Below, one piece after another: positions 46,417 through 57,727 of a DNA stretch of 64,000 nucleotides. Source of the stretch: Polyodon spathula (lineage: Eukaryota > Chordata > Actinopteri > Acipenseriformes > Polyodontidae); contig NC_054540.1 of assembly GCF_017654505.1 (NCBI RefSeq), positions 44,314,054 through 44,378,053 of the forward strand, given 5' to 3'. Made by a program: the position numbers and the translations under genes. The notes beneath the pieces were generated by a model, which worked only from the letters and a program-made list of their open reading frames with translations, was not told the origin of the DNA and made no database searches. Within the stretch, counting starts at the first letter, position 1; the number at the start of each line of letters is the position of its first letter.

Positions 46417-48149
46417 GTGTGCTTAAACAGGATGCAATAAATCTGCTATGGAATTGGACGTAGGGGAAATATCATCCAACAACAACAGATGGGGTTATTG
46501 GTCTGACCCGATCCTTCAGTGCAATTGAAGATTTGTATCTGCTGACTTTGAGTACTGTTCTGTTGAATTCTTCCAATCTTCAAAAACGCCCAGGAACCCA
46601 GTGTTATGGCTAGTGCCTTTATCAGTGCACAAACCAAAGCTGTGACATTAAACATCACAGAAACACTATAAGCCAGAAATTAGGATAAACTGTTTCCTTT
46701 ATCCAGGAATACTTTTTCCCGGTCCTAAGAAAGCCGACATTCTCATTACTTGGGTAACCTGCACTGTCTCATTATTAGAGAAAAGTTTCTGTTATCTGGA
46801 TAACCTACCTTTTCCATTTTGAGGAAGAAATGTACCCTTTGAATAGAATCTGTTTATACAGAATAATATTTCAATCGTCCTGCTGGGAATAGCAAGTTTG
46901 CAATCATACCTTTAAAGTGAGATCTTAGGATTAGGTCTGTGTAGATCCAGGAAATTGCCTATTTCAAGGCAATTCATGGTCTAAAAATAGGTATTTCAAG
47001 ATATTTCACAATTAAACATAATGAGCAGGAATTTTAAAAGGTTATGAGTGATAACTCCAGTATTAATCAACAAATCGGTATTTAGCATTGATTTTGGCAT
47101 TTTTAAGCGGTCGTTATGTCTATTTCATTATTAAATAATCATGCTAATGTGATTTAGAAATTATGTTGATTTATGAAATAATGTTAATATCTTTAAGAAC
47201 GGTGTTTCTTGGGACTATTTCTTTTGTTTGTGTGGGAATATAAAAGAAAATCTGTGTTAATTGTCATAATTTATCAGCACTTGGAAAAGGAGTGTTTTAC
47301 TTAACAAAAGAGTATATAACTCACCTTGAAACAGAAATTTAACAGTCCACGGTTGTGACACTGCCGATATAGAGAGTATACAGGACCAGACTACCTAGAT
47401 AATTCAACATTTTTAGTTTTGAAAATATTTAAGACTTTTCTATACTTGTGGTTATGAATGAGATGTATTCACTTGTTTTAATCATTTGTAATCTTACGGA
47501 ATGTGTGTTGTATTGCTAAAATGATATACCGTTATTTGCACTCAGTGTAATGTTACTACCAAGAAATTATCAATGCAACTGTAGCCTGAACTCTGGATAT
47601 GTACATTATATGACAACAGACCTCTACTCTAAATTTTATTTGAATTATACAAATAAAAACCTCAGAGTAAATAATGAAATCTTGGTATAGAAAACGACAT
47701 ATTGGATACAATAAAGTTTCCTTACAGGCAAGAGATCATTAACATGTATTTTTCCTAAATGTATTTGTAATGTTGTCAGACTCCCCCCACAATGTACACT
47801 TTCACACGTTTGTATGTATATAAAATGTTTACTGTACTGGCTACTTTGAATTATGTGTTTTTGTATCGCAGAGAGGAGCAAAGAGTACCAGAGAGAATGC
47901 ATGATTAGAGGAATTCACCGAACAATTATAAACAAATTGTGTGTTGGTTTAGGGAGTTCTATCAATTTTAAAAGATTAATAAATATATAATGAAGTGTTA
48001 CATACATGGTATAGATGTATAATAACTAACAACTACAAATACAAATGACACTTCAAATGTATTTATTTCTAGCCTACAATCGTACATACTAAAATACATA
48101 CAATAGTAGATGTCAACATAAGAAAATAAATTCCAACCAAGCCTACATA
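46417..48149. other. AT-rich unassigned region
   Basis: No gene or repeat family recognised. Confidence 0.35.
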
Positions 48150-48490
48150 GATGGTTTACCCCCGGTGAGTGTAGAAGAGAAGGAAGAGAGGAGCGAGTGG
48201 TAGAGATCAAGACAGCAGGGAGATTGGTTTACCCTCGGTGAGTGTAGAAGAGAAGGAAGAGAGGAACGAGTGATAGAGATCAAGACAGCAGGGAGATTGG
48301 TTTACCCTCGGTGAGTGTAGAAGGAAAGGAAGAGAGGAGCGAGTGGTAGAGATCAAGACAGCAGGGAGATTGGTTTACCCTCGGTGAGTGTAGAAGAGAA
48401 GGAAGAGAGGAACGAGTGATAGAGATCAAGACAGCAGGGAGATTGGTTTACCCTCAGTGAGTGTAGAAGAGAAGGAAGAGAGGAGCGGAG
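48150..48490 (+). repeat. 73-bp minisatellite, about 4.6 copies
   Basis: Unit GATTGGTTTACCCTCGGTGA, then GTGTAGAAGAGAAGGAAGAG, GAACGAGTGATAGAGATCAA and GACAGCAGGGA. Units start at about 48150, 48222, 48295, 48368 and 48441. Neighbouring units alternate GAGCGAGTGG and GAACGAGTGA, suggesting a two-unit higher-order repeat. Confidence 0.93.
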
Positions 48491-49265
48491 AGGCAGGGAG
48501 CTCATGTTAGAGGAGTTCAATTTGTAGCGGCAGGGAGAAGCCAGAGGACAGGAATGAGAGGAGAGGATTACAGGGAGGAAAGGAAAGGAGCAATAGAGGA
48601 AAGGAAGTAAAATGGCTATGGAGAGGATGGTGCTGAGAGGGATTGAATAATAAAAAGAAAAGAGAGAAGTGTATGCAAACCTAGTCTGGAGTTGGAGCCT
48701 TCACCTTAGATGCTTGGATAGAACATTTTGCAGGTGTCTGTTGGCCTATCCTTGTTTGGACTATGAGGACAGGCCAACGTGACTGGCACACTAAGTTAGC
48801 GACAGTGCTCATATAATGCCCTGGAGGTCAAGAGCTGTGTGCCTCAGACAACGGCTTGTAAATTACTCTAAATCGAGTCAGCCACCCCCTGCTGCAAAAG
48901 CACTGGGAAAAACAATTAAGAACAAAGGGCTGGCTTTCCAGCCTCTTTTCAAAAGCATGTGGCAAGGGTTAATTGATAATCAATTATTTAATTAACACCT
49001 GGCCACCTGCAGCACATTCAATTTCACTTAGACAGGGAGGGAAGTCTAACCTCCCAGCCATGCCATATGTAGCACACACTTTGTTTTTACAAACTTAAAC
49101 AGATCTTATTTATAAATCAAACAAAACCATATTTTATTTACAAATATCCATTGCTTACAGGGGCAGGTCTCACCCTGCCACACTGCTAGAATGTAATTTG
49201 AAGCTACTTGTCCTCTTGTTATTAAAGTGGTTATTATGGTTAAAGTGGTTACATTTCTATTCCAG
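48491..49265. other. Region preceding the first F8-like exon
   Basis: A/G-rich up to about 48660, then mixed. TAATTGATAATCAATTATTT (about 48968) is a short palindrome. No further F8 exon is recognised. Confidence 0.35.
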
Positions 49266-49487
49266 GTCATATTCAAGAATCTGACCTCCAGGCCATACTC
49301 TTTCAACCTGTATGGTGTGTATGACTGGGCAATGAATCCAACTCTGTACGATTCACAGGACGGAACGACATTGGGTGTCAAACCCAATGAGATGCACAAG
49401 TACTACTGGAAAGAGACCAAGCAGGAGGGCCCTACTGACACGGAATTCAACTGCAAGACATGGGCCTACTACTCCAGCACCAACCCA
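49266..49487 (+). pseudogene. f8: F8 A3 exon with minisatellite at its donor
   Basis: Acceptor TTTCTATTCCAG at 49254-49265, then 74 open codons starting VIFKNLTSRPYSF. Two overlapping donors, CA|GTGTGA and CAGT|GTGAGC, lie at 49488-49491. The phase-0 donor agrees with the neighbouring human exon structure as I recall it. The exon itself is undamaged. Confidence 0.8.
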
Positions 49488-49893
49488 GTGTGAGCCCTTC
49501 GTCATCACAGTGTCACATATTGATCTATAACCCAGTGCGATCCCCTCATCATCACAGTGTTACATATTGATCTATAACCCAGTGCGAGCCCCTCGTCATC
49601 ACAGTGTTACATATTGATCTATAACCCAGTGCGATCCCCTCGTCATCACAGTGTTACATATTGATCTATAACCCAGTGCGAGCCCCTCGTCATCAGTGTT
49701 ACATATTGATCTATAACCCAGTGTGAGCCCCTCGTCATCACAGTGTTATATATTGATCTATAACCCAGTGCGATCCCCTCGTCATCACAGTGTTACATAT
49801 TGATCTATAACCCAGTGCGAGCCCCTCGTCATCACAGTGTTACATATTGATCTATAACTATAATCCAGTGCAAGCCCCTTGTCATCACAGTGT
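49488..49893 (+). repeat. 47-bp minisatellite starting at the F8 splice donor
   Basis: About nine units of CCCAGTGCGAGCCCCTCGTC, then ATCACAGTGTTACATATTGA and TCTATAA. Each unit repeats the exon-end/donor string CCCAGTG(T/C)GAG. The array continues at 51489-51620, on the far side of LINE copy D. Confidence 0.95.
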
Positions 49894-51488
49894 TACATAA
49901 GAACATAAGAAAGTTTACAAACGAGAGGAGGCTATTTGGCCCATTTGGCTCGTTTGGTTGTTAGTAGCTTATTGATCCCATAATCTCAACAAGCAGCTTC
50001 TTGAAGGATCACAGGGGGTCAGCTTCAACAACATTACTGGGGAGTTGGTTCCAGACTCTCACGATTAAAAAAGTGCCTCCTATTTTCTGTTCTGAATGCC
50101 CCTTTGTCTAATCCCCATTTGTGACCCCTGGTCCTTGTTTCTTTTTTCAGGTCGAAAAAGTCCCTTGGGTCGACATTGTCAATACCTTTTAAAATTTTGA
50201 ATGCTTGAATTAGGTCACCACATAGTCTTCTTTGTTCAAGACTGAATAGATTCAATTATTTTAGTCTGTCTGCATATGATATGCCTTTTAAACCCAGAAT
50301 AATTCTGGTTGCTCTTCTCTGCACTCTTTCTAGAGCAGCAATATCCTTTTTGTAGCGAGGTGACCAGAACTGAACACAATATTCAAGATGAGGTATTACT
50401 AATGCATTGTACAGTTTTAACATTACTTCCCTTGATTTAAATTCAACAGTTTTCACAATGTATTTGAGCATCTTGTTGGCCTTTTTTTTATAGATTCCCT
50501 ACGTTGTCTAGATGAAGACATTTTTGAGTCAACTTTTTCATAGATTCCTTCTTCAATTTCAGTATCTCCCATATGATATTTATAATGCACATTTTTATTT
50601 CATGCGTGCAGTACCTTACACTTTTCTCTATTACATGTCATTTGCCATGTGTCTGCCCAGTTCTGAATCTTGTCTAGATCATTTTGAATGACCTTTGCTG
50701 CTGCAACAGTGTTTGCCACTCCTCCTATTTTTGTGTCGTCTGCAAATTTAACAAGTTTGCTTACTATACCAGAATCTAAATCATTAATGCAGATTAGGAA
50801 TAGCAGAGGACCTAATACTCGGTGGTACTCCACTGGTTACCACACTCCATTCTGAGGTTTCTCCTCTAATCAGTACTTTCTGTTTTCTACATGTTAACCA
50901 CTCCCTAATCCATGTACATGTGTTTCCTTGAATCCCAACTGCATTCAGTTTTAGAATTAATCTTTTATGCAGGACTTTGTCAAAAGCTTTCTGGAAATCT
51001 AAATAAACCATGTCATATGCTTTTCAATGATTCATTATCAATGTTGTATCTTCAAAAAAATCCAGCAGGTTAGTTAGTCAAGATCTCCCTTTCATAAAAC
51101 CATGTTTACTGTCTCCCAGAATACTGTTACCATATAGGTAATTTTCCATTTTGGATCTTATTATAGTTTCCATAAGTTTGCATATAATAGAAGTCAGGCT
51201 TATTGGTCTGTAGTTACCTGGTTCAGTTGTGTTTCTCTTTTTGTGGATTGGTAATACGTTTGCAATTTTCCAGTCTGTCAGTACAACCCCTGTGTCAAGA
51301 GACTGTTGCATGATCTTGTTTAGCGATTTGTAAACTTCTTTCATTTCTTTCAGTACTATTGGGAGGATCTCATCCGGCCCAGGAGATTTGTTTATTTTAA
51401 AGAGGTCCTTGTCCCTTTAAAACTTCTGCCTCGGTTATGCTAAAGTTATTTAAAACTGGATAGGAACAGGCTGACACGTGGGACATGT
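49894..51488 (-). mobile_element. CR1/jockey-like LINE, copy D (5' truncated), inserted in the minisatellite
   Basis: The 3' tail begins at 49894 (ATAAGAACATAAGAAAG on plus). RT pieces: 51344-51078 ([18 protein letters not shown]), 51011-50784 ([18 protein letters not shown]), 50833-50600 (FADDTKIGGVANT), 50471-50256 and 50255-50034. More diverged than copy C, with small deletions (for example at about 50540 and 50820). Minisatellite units flank both sides, so the array predates this insertion. Confidence 0.92.
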
Positions 51489-51620
51489 TGATCTATAATA
51501 CAGTATGAGCCCCTTATCACAGTGTTACATATTGATCTATAACCCAGTGCGAGCCCCTTGTCATCACAGTGTTACATATTGATCTATAACTATAAACCAG
51601 TGTGAGACTCTCATCATCAC
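51489..51620 (+). repeat. Continuation of the 47-bp minisatellite
   Basis: Two to three degenerate units (GATCTATAACCCAGTGCGAG, CAGTGTTACATATTGATC) after LINE D. Confidence 0.9.
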
Positions 51621-52967
51621 AGCGTTAAATATTGATCTCACACTCAATAATACAGCGGCTCACTGAGGCCATCAAAAAGCAAATCTTTGTTATCTCGTGA
51701 TCACAAGCAGAGTCTAACCAGAGCTGGCATTCTACCGAGTTACACTCAGGTTTCAAGCTATAGCTGCAGTATTTATATGACTGCTTGGTATTTCCTATTC
51801 AACCTCCAAATCTATGTTACACATACCAACAGAGAACATTAAGGAGTCTTTTGTATTTTATCAATGGTCTTGTAGTCTCGACAGAGCAAAGATTTATTTT
51901 TTTTAAATACAAGAGTGCTAACCATATAAATATTTTCAATGATAAACACTTAGACTAAAAGTCTGTTTCAATGTCTTCAATGTTGACACATTTGCCATTG
52001 AGTTTCTTTAGTATTTCTGAAAATGTTTAAGCAAAACAAAAATATTTTTGGAAATTATTAATTTAGAAAAAAAAAGTTGTGTGGCTCCCAAATAAGAGTT
52101 TATAAGAAGTTTTATTAAAGATTTTGCAAATAACAGTGCTTAGATTTAAATTTGTTTAACCCTGCTGAGCATATTCAATATTACCATCTGGCCTGCATTT
52201 TACACGTTCCCTTCTAAATTGTGTTGAAAATCCTGTTTATTCAAGGTAAATATCCCAGTTTAAGGTAAGCAAAAGGTAAATAAATGTAACTTAGGAGTAG
52301 GAGGAAATATGAAACAGGTGACCTTACTAAAATTCAGCTTTATAATTTACAGAGCATCAAATAGCCATCAGCGTTTGAGAATGGATGAAACACACCCAAT
52401 ACAATTACAAAGCAGCAACATTGCATGCAGAGGCATGTAGATAAGTGGGTTCTTATTACCTTTACAATTGTGACCTTACATACAGGACTTGAAAAGCTCA
52501 ATTGCAACTCAACTGCAGCATGGTAAAGTGGGAACAACATGAATCACACGTCAGTGGAAAGCATTCTATTGGCATTGTGTTTTATTTAATTTTAAATGCA
52601 TTTGCCAGCCCAAAATTAAAATGCTTTAACAATGAGTTAAGGGTCATCTCTAACTGTATTTGGGAGGGGTGGGGGTGGTGTTACAAAATAGCTGAACAGC
52701 CCTTTAGAGTACTATAATATATAGGCGAGGCTCTAAATAGGGATCCAGAGAGAATTCGTCAGTGAATGTTGAATTGAGCCAAGGTGATCAATAATCAATT
52801 AATCAACTAATTGTCATATCTCATGCAAAGTACAGAGACATTCCCATTGGAAATGCTTTGGCATGCTGAAACCCAGGTGTTTCTGTTTTCTCCCAGGAGA
52901 AGGATATGAACTCGAGTTGTGTAACTGCACCCCCTGCTCTGACTATGTCTGTCTGCTGTTATCACAT
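51621..52967. other. Unassigned F8 intron-like region
   Basis: I searched here for the missing F8 A3 exon (GLIGPLL, FDETKSW) and did not see it. No other feature is supported. Confidence 0.4.
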
Positions 52968-54147
52968 TGTAACAATCACCCTGCACAACTGAGAAGCAGT
53001 TGTACTGTCCTCCCTAAGGCGATACTACTGGCCCAATATCTATAAATAACTAGGTCAGCAAGAGTGACAGACAGCAAAAGCAGGGATGTCAGAGGTGTCA
53101 ATTTTATGAACAAATGGTTTATTGTTGTAAACTATAATGTAATAAATGAAATATAATGCCAACAACTTATTGCAGATAACAGTGTGTTAAGTGGAAGGTA
53201 CAGGTGAGTAAGAAAGTAAAGTGAATTAAACAAACATCCAAACTAACACTAAAGCGAAATGAATGCGGTGTCCGGTGGGCCTCCAATAAACCCCCACACA
53301 CAAACACCACACCAATACAAAACCAACACACCGACAGGCAAAAGAGACAAAGGTGAATGAATAAGTATATGGGGAAAACAAATACAAAAAGACAGTCTTG
53401 ATGGCAATGGATGATAAATGAAATTTAGGCCTAACAAGTCCAGTGAAGTAATGCAGATGAAATCCAAAGTAACAAAAGAACAAACCAAAACTACAAGATC
53501 CAAAGTATCAAAGTAAAGTAGAAAAAACCAGCAAACAGAAAAGGAATAATCTCACCAAAAATAATGAAGTCCCAAATAGAGTCCTGTACTGATGATGGTG
53601 GATGAAGGTTGATGAAAAAATAGCGATTGTTGAAAATGGTGAGTCTGTTGAGTAGTACCGGATTGAGTGGTGAACAGCTGTTTGGAAAATATCAGGAACA
53701 AAATGGAGACTGTACACACTAACAAAAACAACCCCTAAACAGCAACTAAACTTAAACAAGTAACAGTGGAAACAAAAAAGAAAGGTTTAGACAAAGTATT
53801 CAATTTTGGAAAGAGTAAACGGATGCACCAGTAGTTATCTAAAATAGTTAAAGTTACACTGTTAATTAAGTAATATGCTGTTTGTTTGTTAATTTTCTCT
53901 TACTAAAGAGAAAATTAAGTCTTTTCCTGGCCTAGCCAGCCAGCTTAAATACCAGAGCTGGCTTCCAAGAAGTTCTGAGATTGGAGGAGTGGATATCTGA
54001 ATGAGCCAATGGGGGGAGAGGATGAACGGAGGGTGAAAGCAAGGAAATATGGGAAATGGATTTTAACCTGGCCAGGCTACTGTCCCTAATTAAAGGGACA
54101 GGTGGGTGAAACTTACACCCACTTCATGGAGCAAGTGAATTGCTACA
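52968..54147 (-). mobile_element. Solo LTR, family 2, full-length copy (about 1.18 kb)
   Basis: On minus it starts TGTAGCAATTCACTTGCTCC at 54147 and ends GTGATTGTTACA at 52968. The inner segments at the two ends match 46108-46416 closely. The middle (53230-53930) has open frames on minus without recognisable domains. Flanks ACAT and GCAT agree in three of four bases. Confidence 0.75.
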
Positions 54148-54243
54148 GCATGCCCTTTACCTTTTTGTAGTGTTTACAATCATTTTGAAGGGTTCTAATC
54201 ACACCACTACTGGGTTTGGACTGAAAGGTATTGACATAATGTA

Positions 54244-54339
54244 GGCTAGATCAGCCAGTGTCTTCATATTAGGAAGCACCATCAGTAGATGATCACTAGA
54301 TGGCGCTGGCTTTTACTTCTGGAAGTGGCTGATCTAGCC
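54244..54339. repeat. Short foldback element
   Basis: Perfect 14-nt inverted arms GGCTAGATCAGCCA (54244-54257) and TGGCTGATCTAGCC (54326-54339), with 68 nt between them that contain further partial pairing. MITE-like. Confidence 0.65.
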
Positions 54340-54506
54340 TCTGCTACATATATTTATGGCAGGCAATAGGAATTGAAAAGCAGCTCCTGCATGTTGACGC
54401 AAAATTAACAAAAATAAATAAGAATCCCTCAGAATGATTGCATACAGTTAAGGGAGCATGTAAGCTATTTAACCCAGAGCCTCTGTGGATATCTGTTTCT
54501 CACAAG

Positions 54507-54688
54507 CTATCAATGGATATGTAGCGGAGATGCTGCCCGGGCTGGTGATGGCTCAGCACCACCTGGGTCGCTGGCACCTCCTGAATTTGGGCAGCGTAGG
54601 GAGGTCCACACTGTTCATTTCAACGGGCAGCCATTCACAGTGCGGACAGACCAAGAGCACAGGATGGGCATCTACACCCTGTACCCTG
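54507..54688 (+). pseudogene. f8: F8 A3 exon with frameshift
   Basis: Acceptor CTCACAAG at 54499-54506; donor CCTG|GTAACA at 54689. Opens AINGYVAEMLPGLVMAQ, a strong A-domain signature. Between GSV and VHFNGQ the reading frame changes: 20 nt stand where the family has 21, so one base was lost around 54600-54615. Confidence 0.82.
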
Positions 54689-55216
54689 GTAACAATCCTA
54701 CCCTTATTTTACATGGTTGAAGCTTACACAATAATTAGAGAAGCAACAATTAGTAGATTATTGATTGCTTTTATTTTGCGAGCCTTGGTTAACCCTTCAT
54801 TGATCGATTGATCCCTGGATCCTCACAGTATACTATACAGTATACTATACTGAGGTTTTCTGAAGAGTCTACACTTTTTTGTTTGCTTCTTGCTTTTTAA
54901 ATAATAAAGTTTTGTCCCTGCATATATTATGCTACAATGTTTAATAATATGCAGCAACATGTTTTCTGTTGTATTTGAATAAAAAAAGGTTCTCATTGCA
55001 TCAGTGATGATTGTCAATTATTGCCAGTTCAATGCTTGATTAGGAACGTGGTTGCTGATTGAAAAGAATTCCAGTTATGTTACCTGTTATTGTTACACAG
55101 TAAAACAAGGCTTTTCAGTCTAAAAATAGGTATTGAAGATATTTCATGATTAAACAATTCCTGGTGAGCAGGGGTCCCATGGTTTACCTCTTGCTTGGTT
55201 TGCCTGATTTCGCCAG

Positions 55217-55333
55217 GCACCTTCGGGACAGTGGAAATGAGACCTGGGAAGGTTGGGTCCTGGTTGGTGGACTGCATGATCGGGGAGTACCAGCTGTCTG
55301 GGATGAGGGCACAGTTCTTGGTCTACTCTCCAA
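55217..55333 (+). pseudogene. f8: F8 exon, end of the A3 domain
   Basis: Acceptor TTCGCCAG before 55217; the phase agrees with the previous exon (G|GC). Reads TFGTVEMRPGKVGSWLVDCM, then IGEYQLSGMRAQFLVYSP; donor CAA|GTAGGT. The next exon (55461) would need a different phase, so the junction is broken or one base has been lost. Confidence 0.8.
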
Positions 55334-55460
55334 GTAGGTACTATCTGCATTGTGTACCTTTCCTGTTTTAATGTATTTATACATGGAAGATCAATGCTGT
55401 ACTGGCAGGTGAGTCTGCTCATAAATCCTCCAATTTTTATTTAACATGTTTGTGTTTCAG

Positions 55461-55612
55461 AATTGCACGACCACTCGCGGGAGAATAGCAGACTTGCAGA
55501 TTACAAGTTCTCCTCCCTATGGTGAGAATAGCACTCACAGATCACAAGATCTCCTTCCTATGGTGAGAATAGCAGACTCACAGATTACCTCCTATGGTGA
55601 GAATAGCAGCAG
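55461..55612 (+). pseudogene. f8: F8 C1 first exon, overrun by exon-derived tandem repeats
   Basis: Acceptor TGTGTTTCAG at 55451-55460, then NCTTRGRIADLQITSSPPYG. From 55481 the DNA repeats itself three times (units from 55481, 55524 and 55565, with a stub at 55599), each starting GAGAATAGCA and ending TATGGT. The conserved remainder of the exon is not found. Confidence 0.75.
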
Positions 55613-56420
55613 TACTGTAGTTCACTTCACTGCAAAGTTGAGTGTAAGTCTATTTCACTGCAGTGAAGATATTCTAACAGAGCTGAACTGAACTCAGAGG
55701 AGCTGGTGTAATGTCTCTGTGTGTGTTGGTACTGTAGCAGTGCAATGCCTCCTTTATAAAAGTTTACCATGGTGTGTTTGCAGGGTAATTTAGCAGTGAG
55801 CAGTTTTCCCATGCATTTACCATAGTTTAGAACAGGGAGGGGCAACTTTGAAGTAGTAGAGCACCACACAATTCACTAAAAACCTAGCCATACATTTTTT
55901 TAGCAGGCTATATAAAGAACAACTCAGTATGTCAACAAAAAATTATTGTATCATTGAACTGTAGTTTCCTGGGTATCCATAGGACAGTTTGTCTTGTAAT
56001 CAAGGCTTTTATTCTTGGTGTTTACACATTCTGTGATTTATAGGACAGTAGCTACCAACCCAAAAGTTGGCCCACTCAAACGTGTGAAAATACTGATTTA
56101 TGCAAGGAAAATCCATGATATTACATTCTGTAGATATACAATAAAATGGAAATAAAGGGGCTTGTCTGTAATGTAGTAAAGGACTGCCAAGATAGCTGTC
56201 ATTATGTCACCTAGTGGTCCTTTTACACGTTACACAGGACACACAAAAAAATGCATGCATGCAAAAACAAACCTGTGCTAATTTCTGCACCCCTGACCCT
56301 ACACACCCTGAAACAATGAAACGAAAGTCTGCCTGACAAGAAGTCTGGGCCTCAAAGGCTCGTTAGTAAAATAAAATCTCAAAGACCAATGCGGAGTCTC
56401 AGAGTCTCATTCTCCCTCAG
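55613..56420. other. Unassigned F8 intron-like region
   Basis: Between the degenerate C1 exon and the intact C1 exon. No feature supported. Confidence 0.35.
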
Positions 56421-56576
56421 GTGGACCTGCTGAGGCTAATGCTGATTCATGGCATTTGCACCCAGGGAGCGAAGCTGAGGATCTCACACTATTTCATCTC
56501 CCAGTTCCAAATATCTTACAGCACAGACCAGGAGTCCTGGAAGAGGTACAAAGGCAATGTCACACACTCTGAGAAG
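56421..56576 (+). pseudogene. f8: F8 C1 exon (intact frame)
   Basis: Acceptor TCTCCCTCAG, 52 open codons, donor GAGAAG|GTTAGA. Contains LIHGICTQGAKLR and HYFISQFQISYSTD, matching the discoidin (F5/8 type C) fold of C1. Confidence 0.85.
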
Positions 56577-56874
56577 GTTAGAGTTCAAATATCCATATTC
56601 AATGAGAGACAAAAGCACGGTCTACCCCTTTAATTGAGCTTCATGTTTGCTGTGAATTGGTACCCCTGCAGTCACAGCAACTGAAACAGCCCTTTGCGTA
56701 CACAGAGAGTGAGTGCAGTTCTGAGTCACCAGAGTACCAAGATGACCCCACTTGCAAAAGCTCCTTTACCTTCTTCATGCTAGGTGTGCACACCAGTTGG
56801 GGCATGGAAAGGTCACCATATCATGTGATTTCTTAGGCATCAGGAAATACTAAAAAGGCAGTCAGTGAGCAGAA

Positions 56875-57110
56875 CAGGGCTTCCCAAACCCAGTTCTGGG
56901 GAATGCAGTGTCTTCTGGTTTTCATTCCGACTGAGCTCTCAATTACTAACAAACCCTTAATTGAATTCATCATTTGCCTAATTAGACCTTTTTAATTGTT
57001 ATAAAATGTTATAGTTAACTTAATCTCCATTTGTTTAGAGCTGAAAACAATTTAAAAGGTCTAATTGAGCAAGTTATTAATTCAGCTGAGGATTCAGTTA
57101 AGGCAGAGAA
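56875..57110. repeat. Interspersed foldback repeat, copy 2
   Basis: GGCTTCCCAAACCCAGTTCT at the start. The arms TAATTAGACCTTTTTAATTG and CAATTTAAAAGGTCTAATTG are inverted copies of each other. Same family as 42175-42505 but without the amplified end. Confidence 0.7.
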
Positions 57111-57468
57111 AACGTTAAGAGATCCAATGAAAAACCATTCAAATAAATAACTCACCCCTGTATTGCACTTAATTAATTCGCACCCCTCAGCCTTCCTTGT
57201 AGCTGCCCCTTGGTACTGTCTGTTATGAGGGATTGCTGCCTCACCCATCTGGCCAGGCAGTGTGAACCCCAAACCAAACGCGTTTGAGGCAGTTATTAAT
57301 TTATGTACATCACACAATCATCCTTAAAGCATGATTATTGAAATGTCTGTGTTGTGTGGGGTTATCCTGATCTACTGTACCATGTGTCCAGATTCCTTAG
57401 TGTTTACAATGCATTTTTACAAGTCTCCACAGCACAACTCATTGTTTTTCTGTGGTTGTATTTTGAAG

Positions 57469-57601
57469 ATCTTCGTCGATGGTTGTCGATGGCACTGGTA
57501 CAAAAGAGAACACACTTTCTCCGATAATTGCCCAGTATATCAGAGTTCTTCCCTTGTCATTCAACAACTTTGCATGGAGCTCATTGGCTGTGATTTGAAC
57601 A
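57469..57601 (+). pseudogene. f8: F8 C1 last exon with two frameshifts
   Basis: The frame opens KIFVDG, switches to GTGTKENTLSPIIAQYIRV, then switches back to CMELIGCDLNS. The two changes cancel each other. Candidate donor AACA|GTACGT at 57602. The left end of DIRS 3 starts within a few bases. Confidence 0.75.
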
Positions 57602-57604
57602 GTA

Positions 57605-57727
57605 CGTCTTTCCTTGATGACACACTTTAATGACAGGCCCCTTCCTGGGATGACAAACTCAGTCCCACCCACAGAGGGAATAAAACCGTCACCAAAAGGA
57701 ATTCATTTCTCTTTTTCTCTCTCAAGA
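57605..57727 (+). repeat. DIRS 3 left terminal inverted repeat
   Basis: Complementary to 63381-63480 with small differences and one insertion of about 30 bp (57626-57655). Confidence 0.8.

Larger units (their letters stand above)
49266..57601 (+). pseudogene. f8: F8 (coagulation factor VIII) remnant: A3 and C1 domain exons
   Basis: F8 is the plasma cofactor of factor IXa. Recognisable plus-strand exons: 49266-49487/49489 (SRPYSFNLYG, VKPNEMHKYYWK, TDTEFNCKTWAYYS; A3); 54507-54688 (AINGYVAEMLPGLVMAQ, then after a 1-nt deletion VHFNGQPFTVR and MGIYTLYPG; A3); 55217-55333 (TFGTVEMRPGKVGSWLVDCM; A3 end); 55461 onwards (RIADLQITSSPPYG; C1 start, degenerate); 56421-56576 (LIHGICTQGAKLRISHYFIS; C1, intact, 52 codons); 57469-57601 (SPIIAQYIRVLPLSF and CMELIGCDLNS in different frames; C1 end). 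Lesions: the frameshift in exon 54507, a frame mismatch between 55333 and 55461, an exon swamped by repeats, two frameshifts in the last exon, and no exon for the A3 segment equivalent to GLIGPLL. No A1, A2, B or C2 seen. Position beyond FUNDC2 supports F8 rather than F5. Sequencing error could explain single indels but hardly all. Confidence 0.85.

Noticed and set aside
53226..53759. Hydrophobic open frames on minus
   Set aside because: They lie within the family 2 LTR and have no recognisable domain; LTRs are not expected to code.
49266..57601. Factor V instead of factor VIII
   Set aside because: A-domain and C-domain exons alone could fit either, but the A3 and C1 motifs I recall match F8 better, and FUNDC2-CMC4-BRCC3 are the F8 neighbours.
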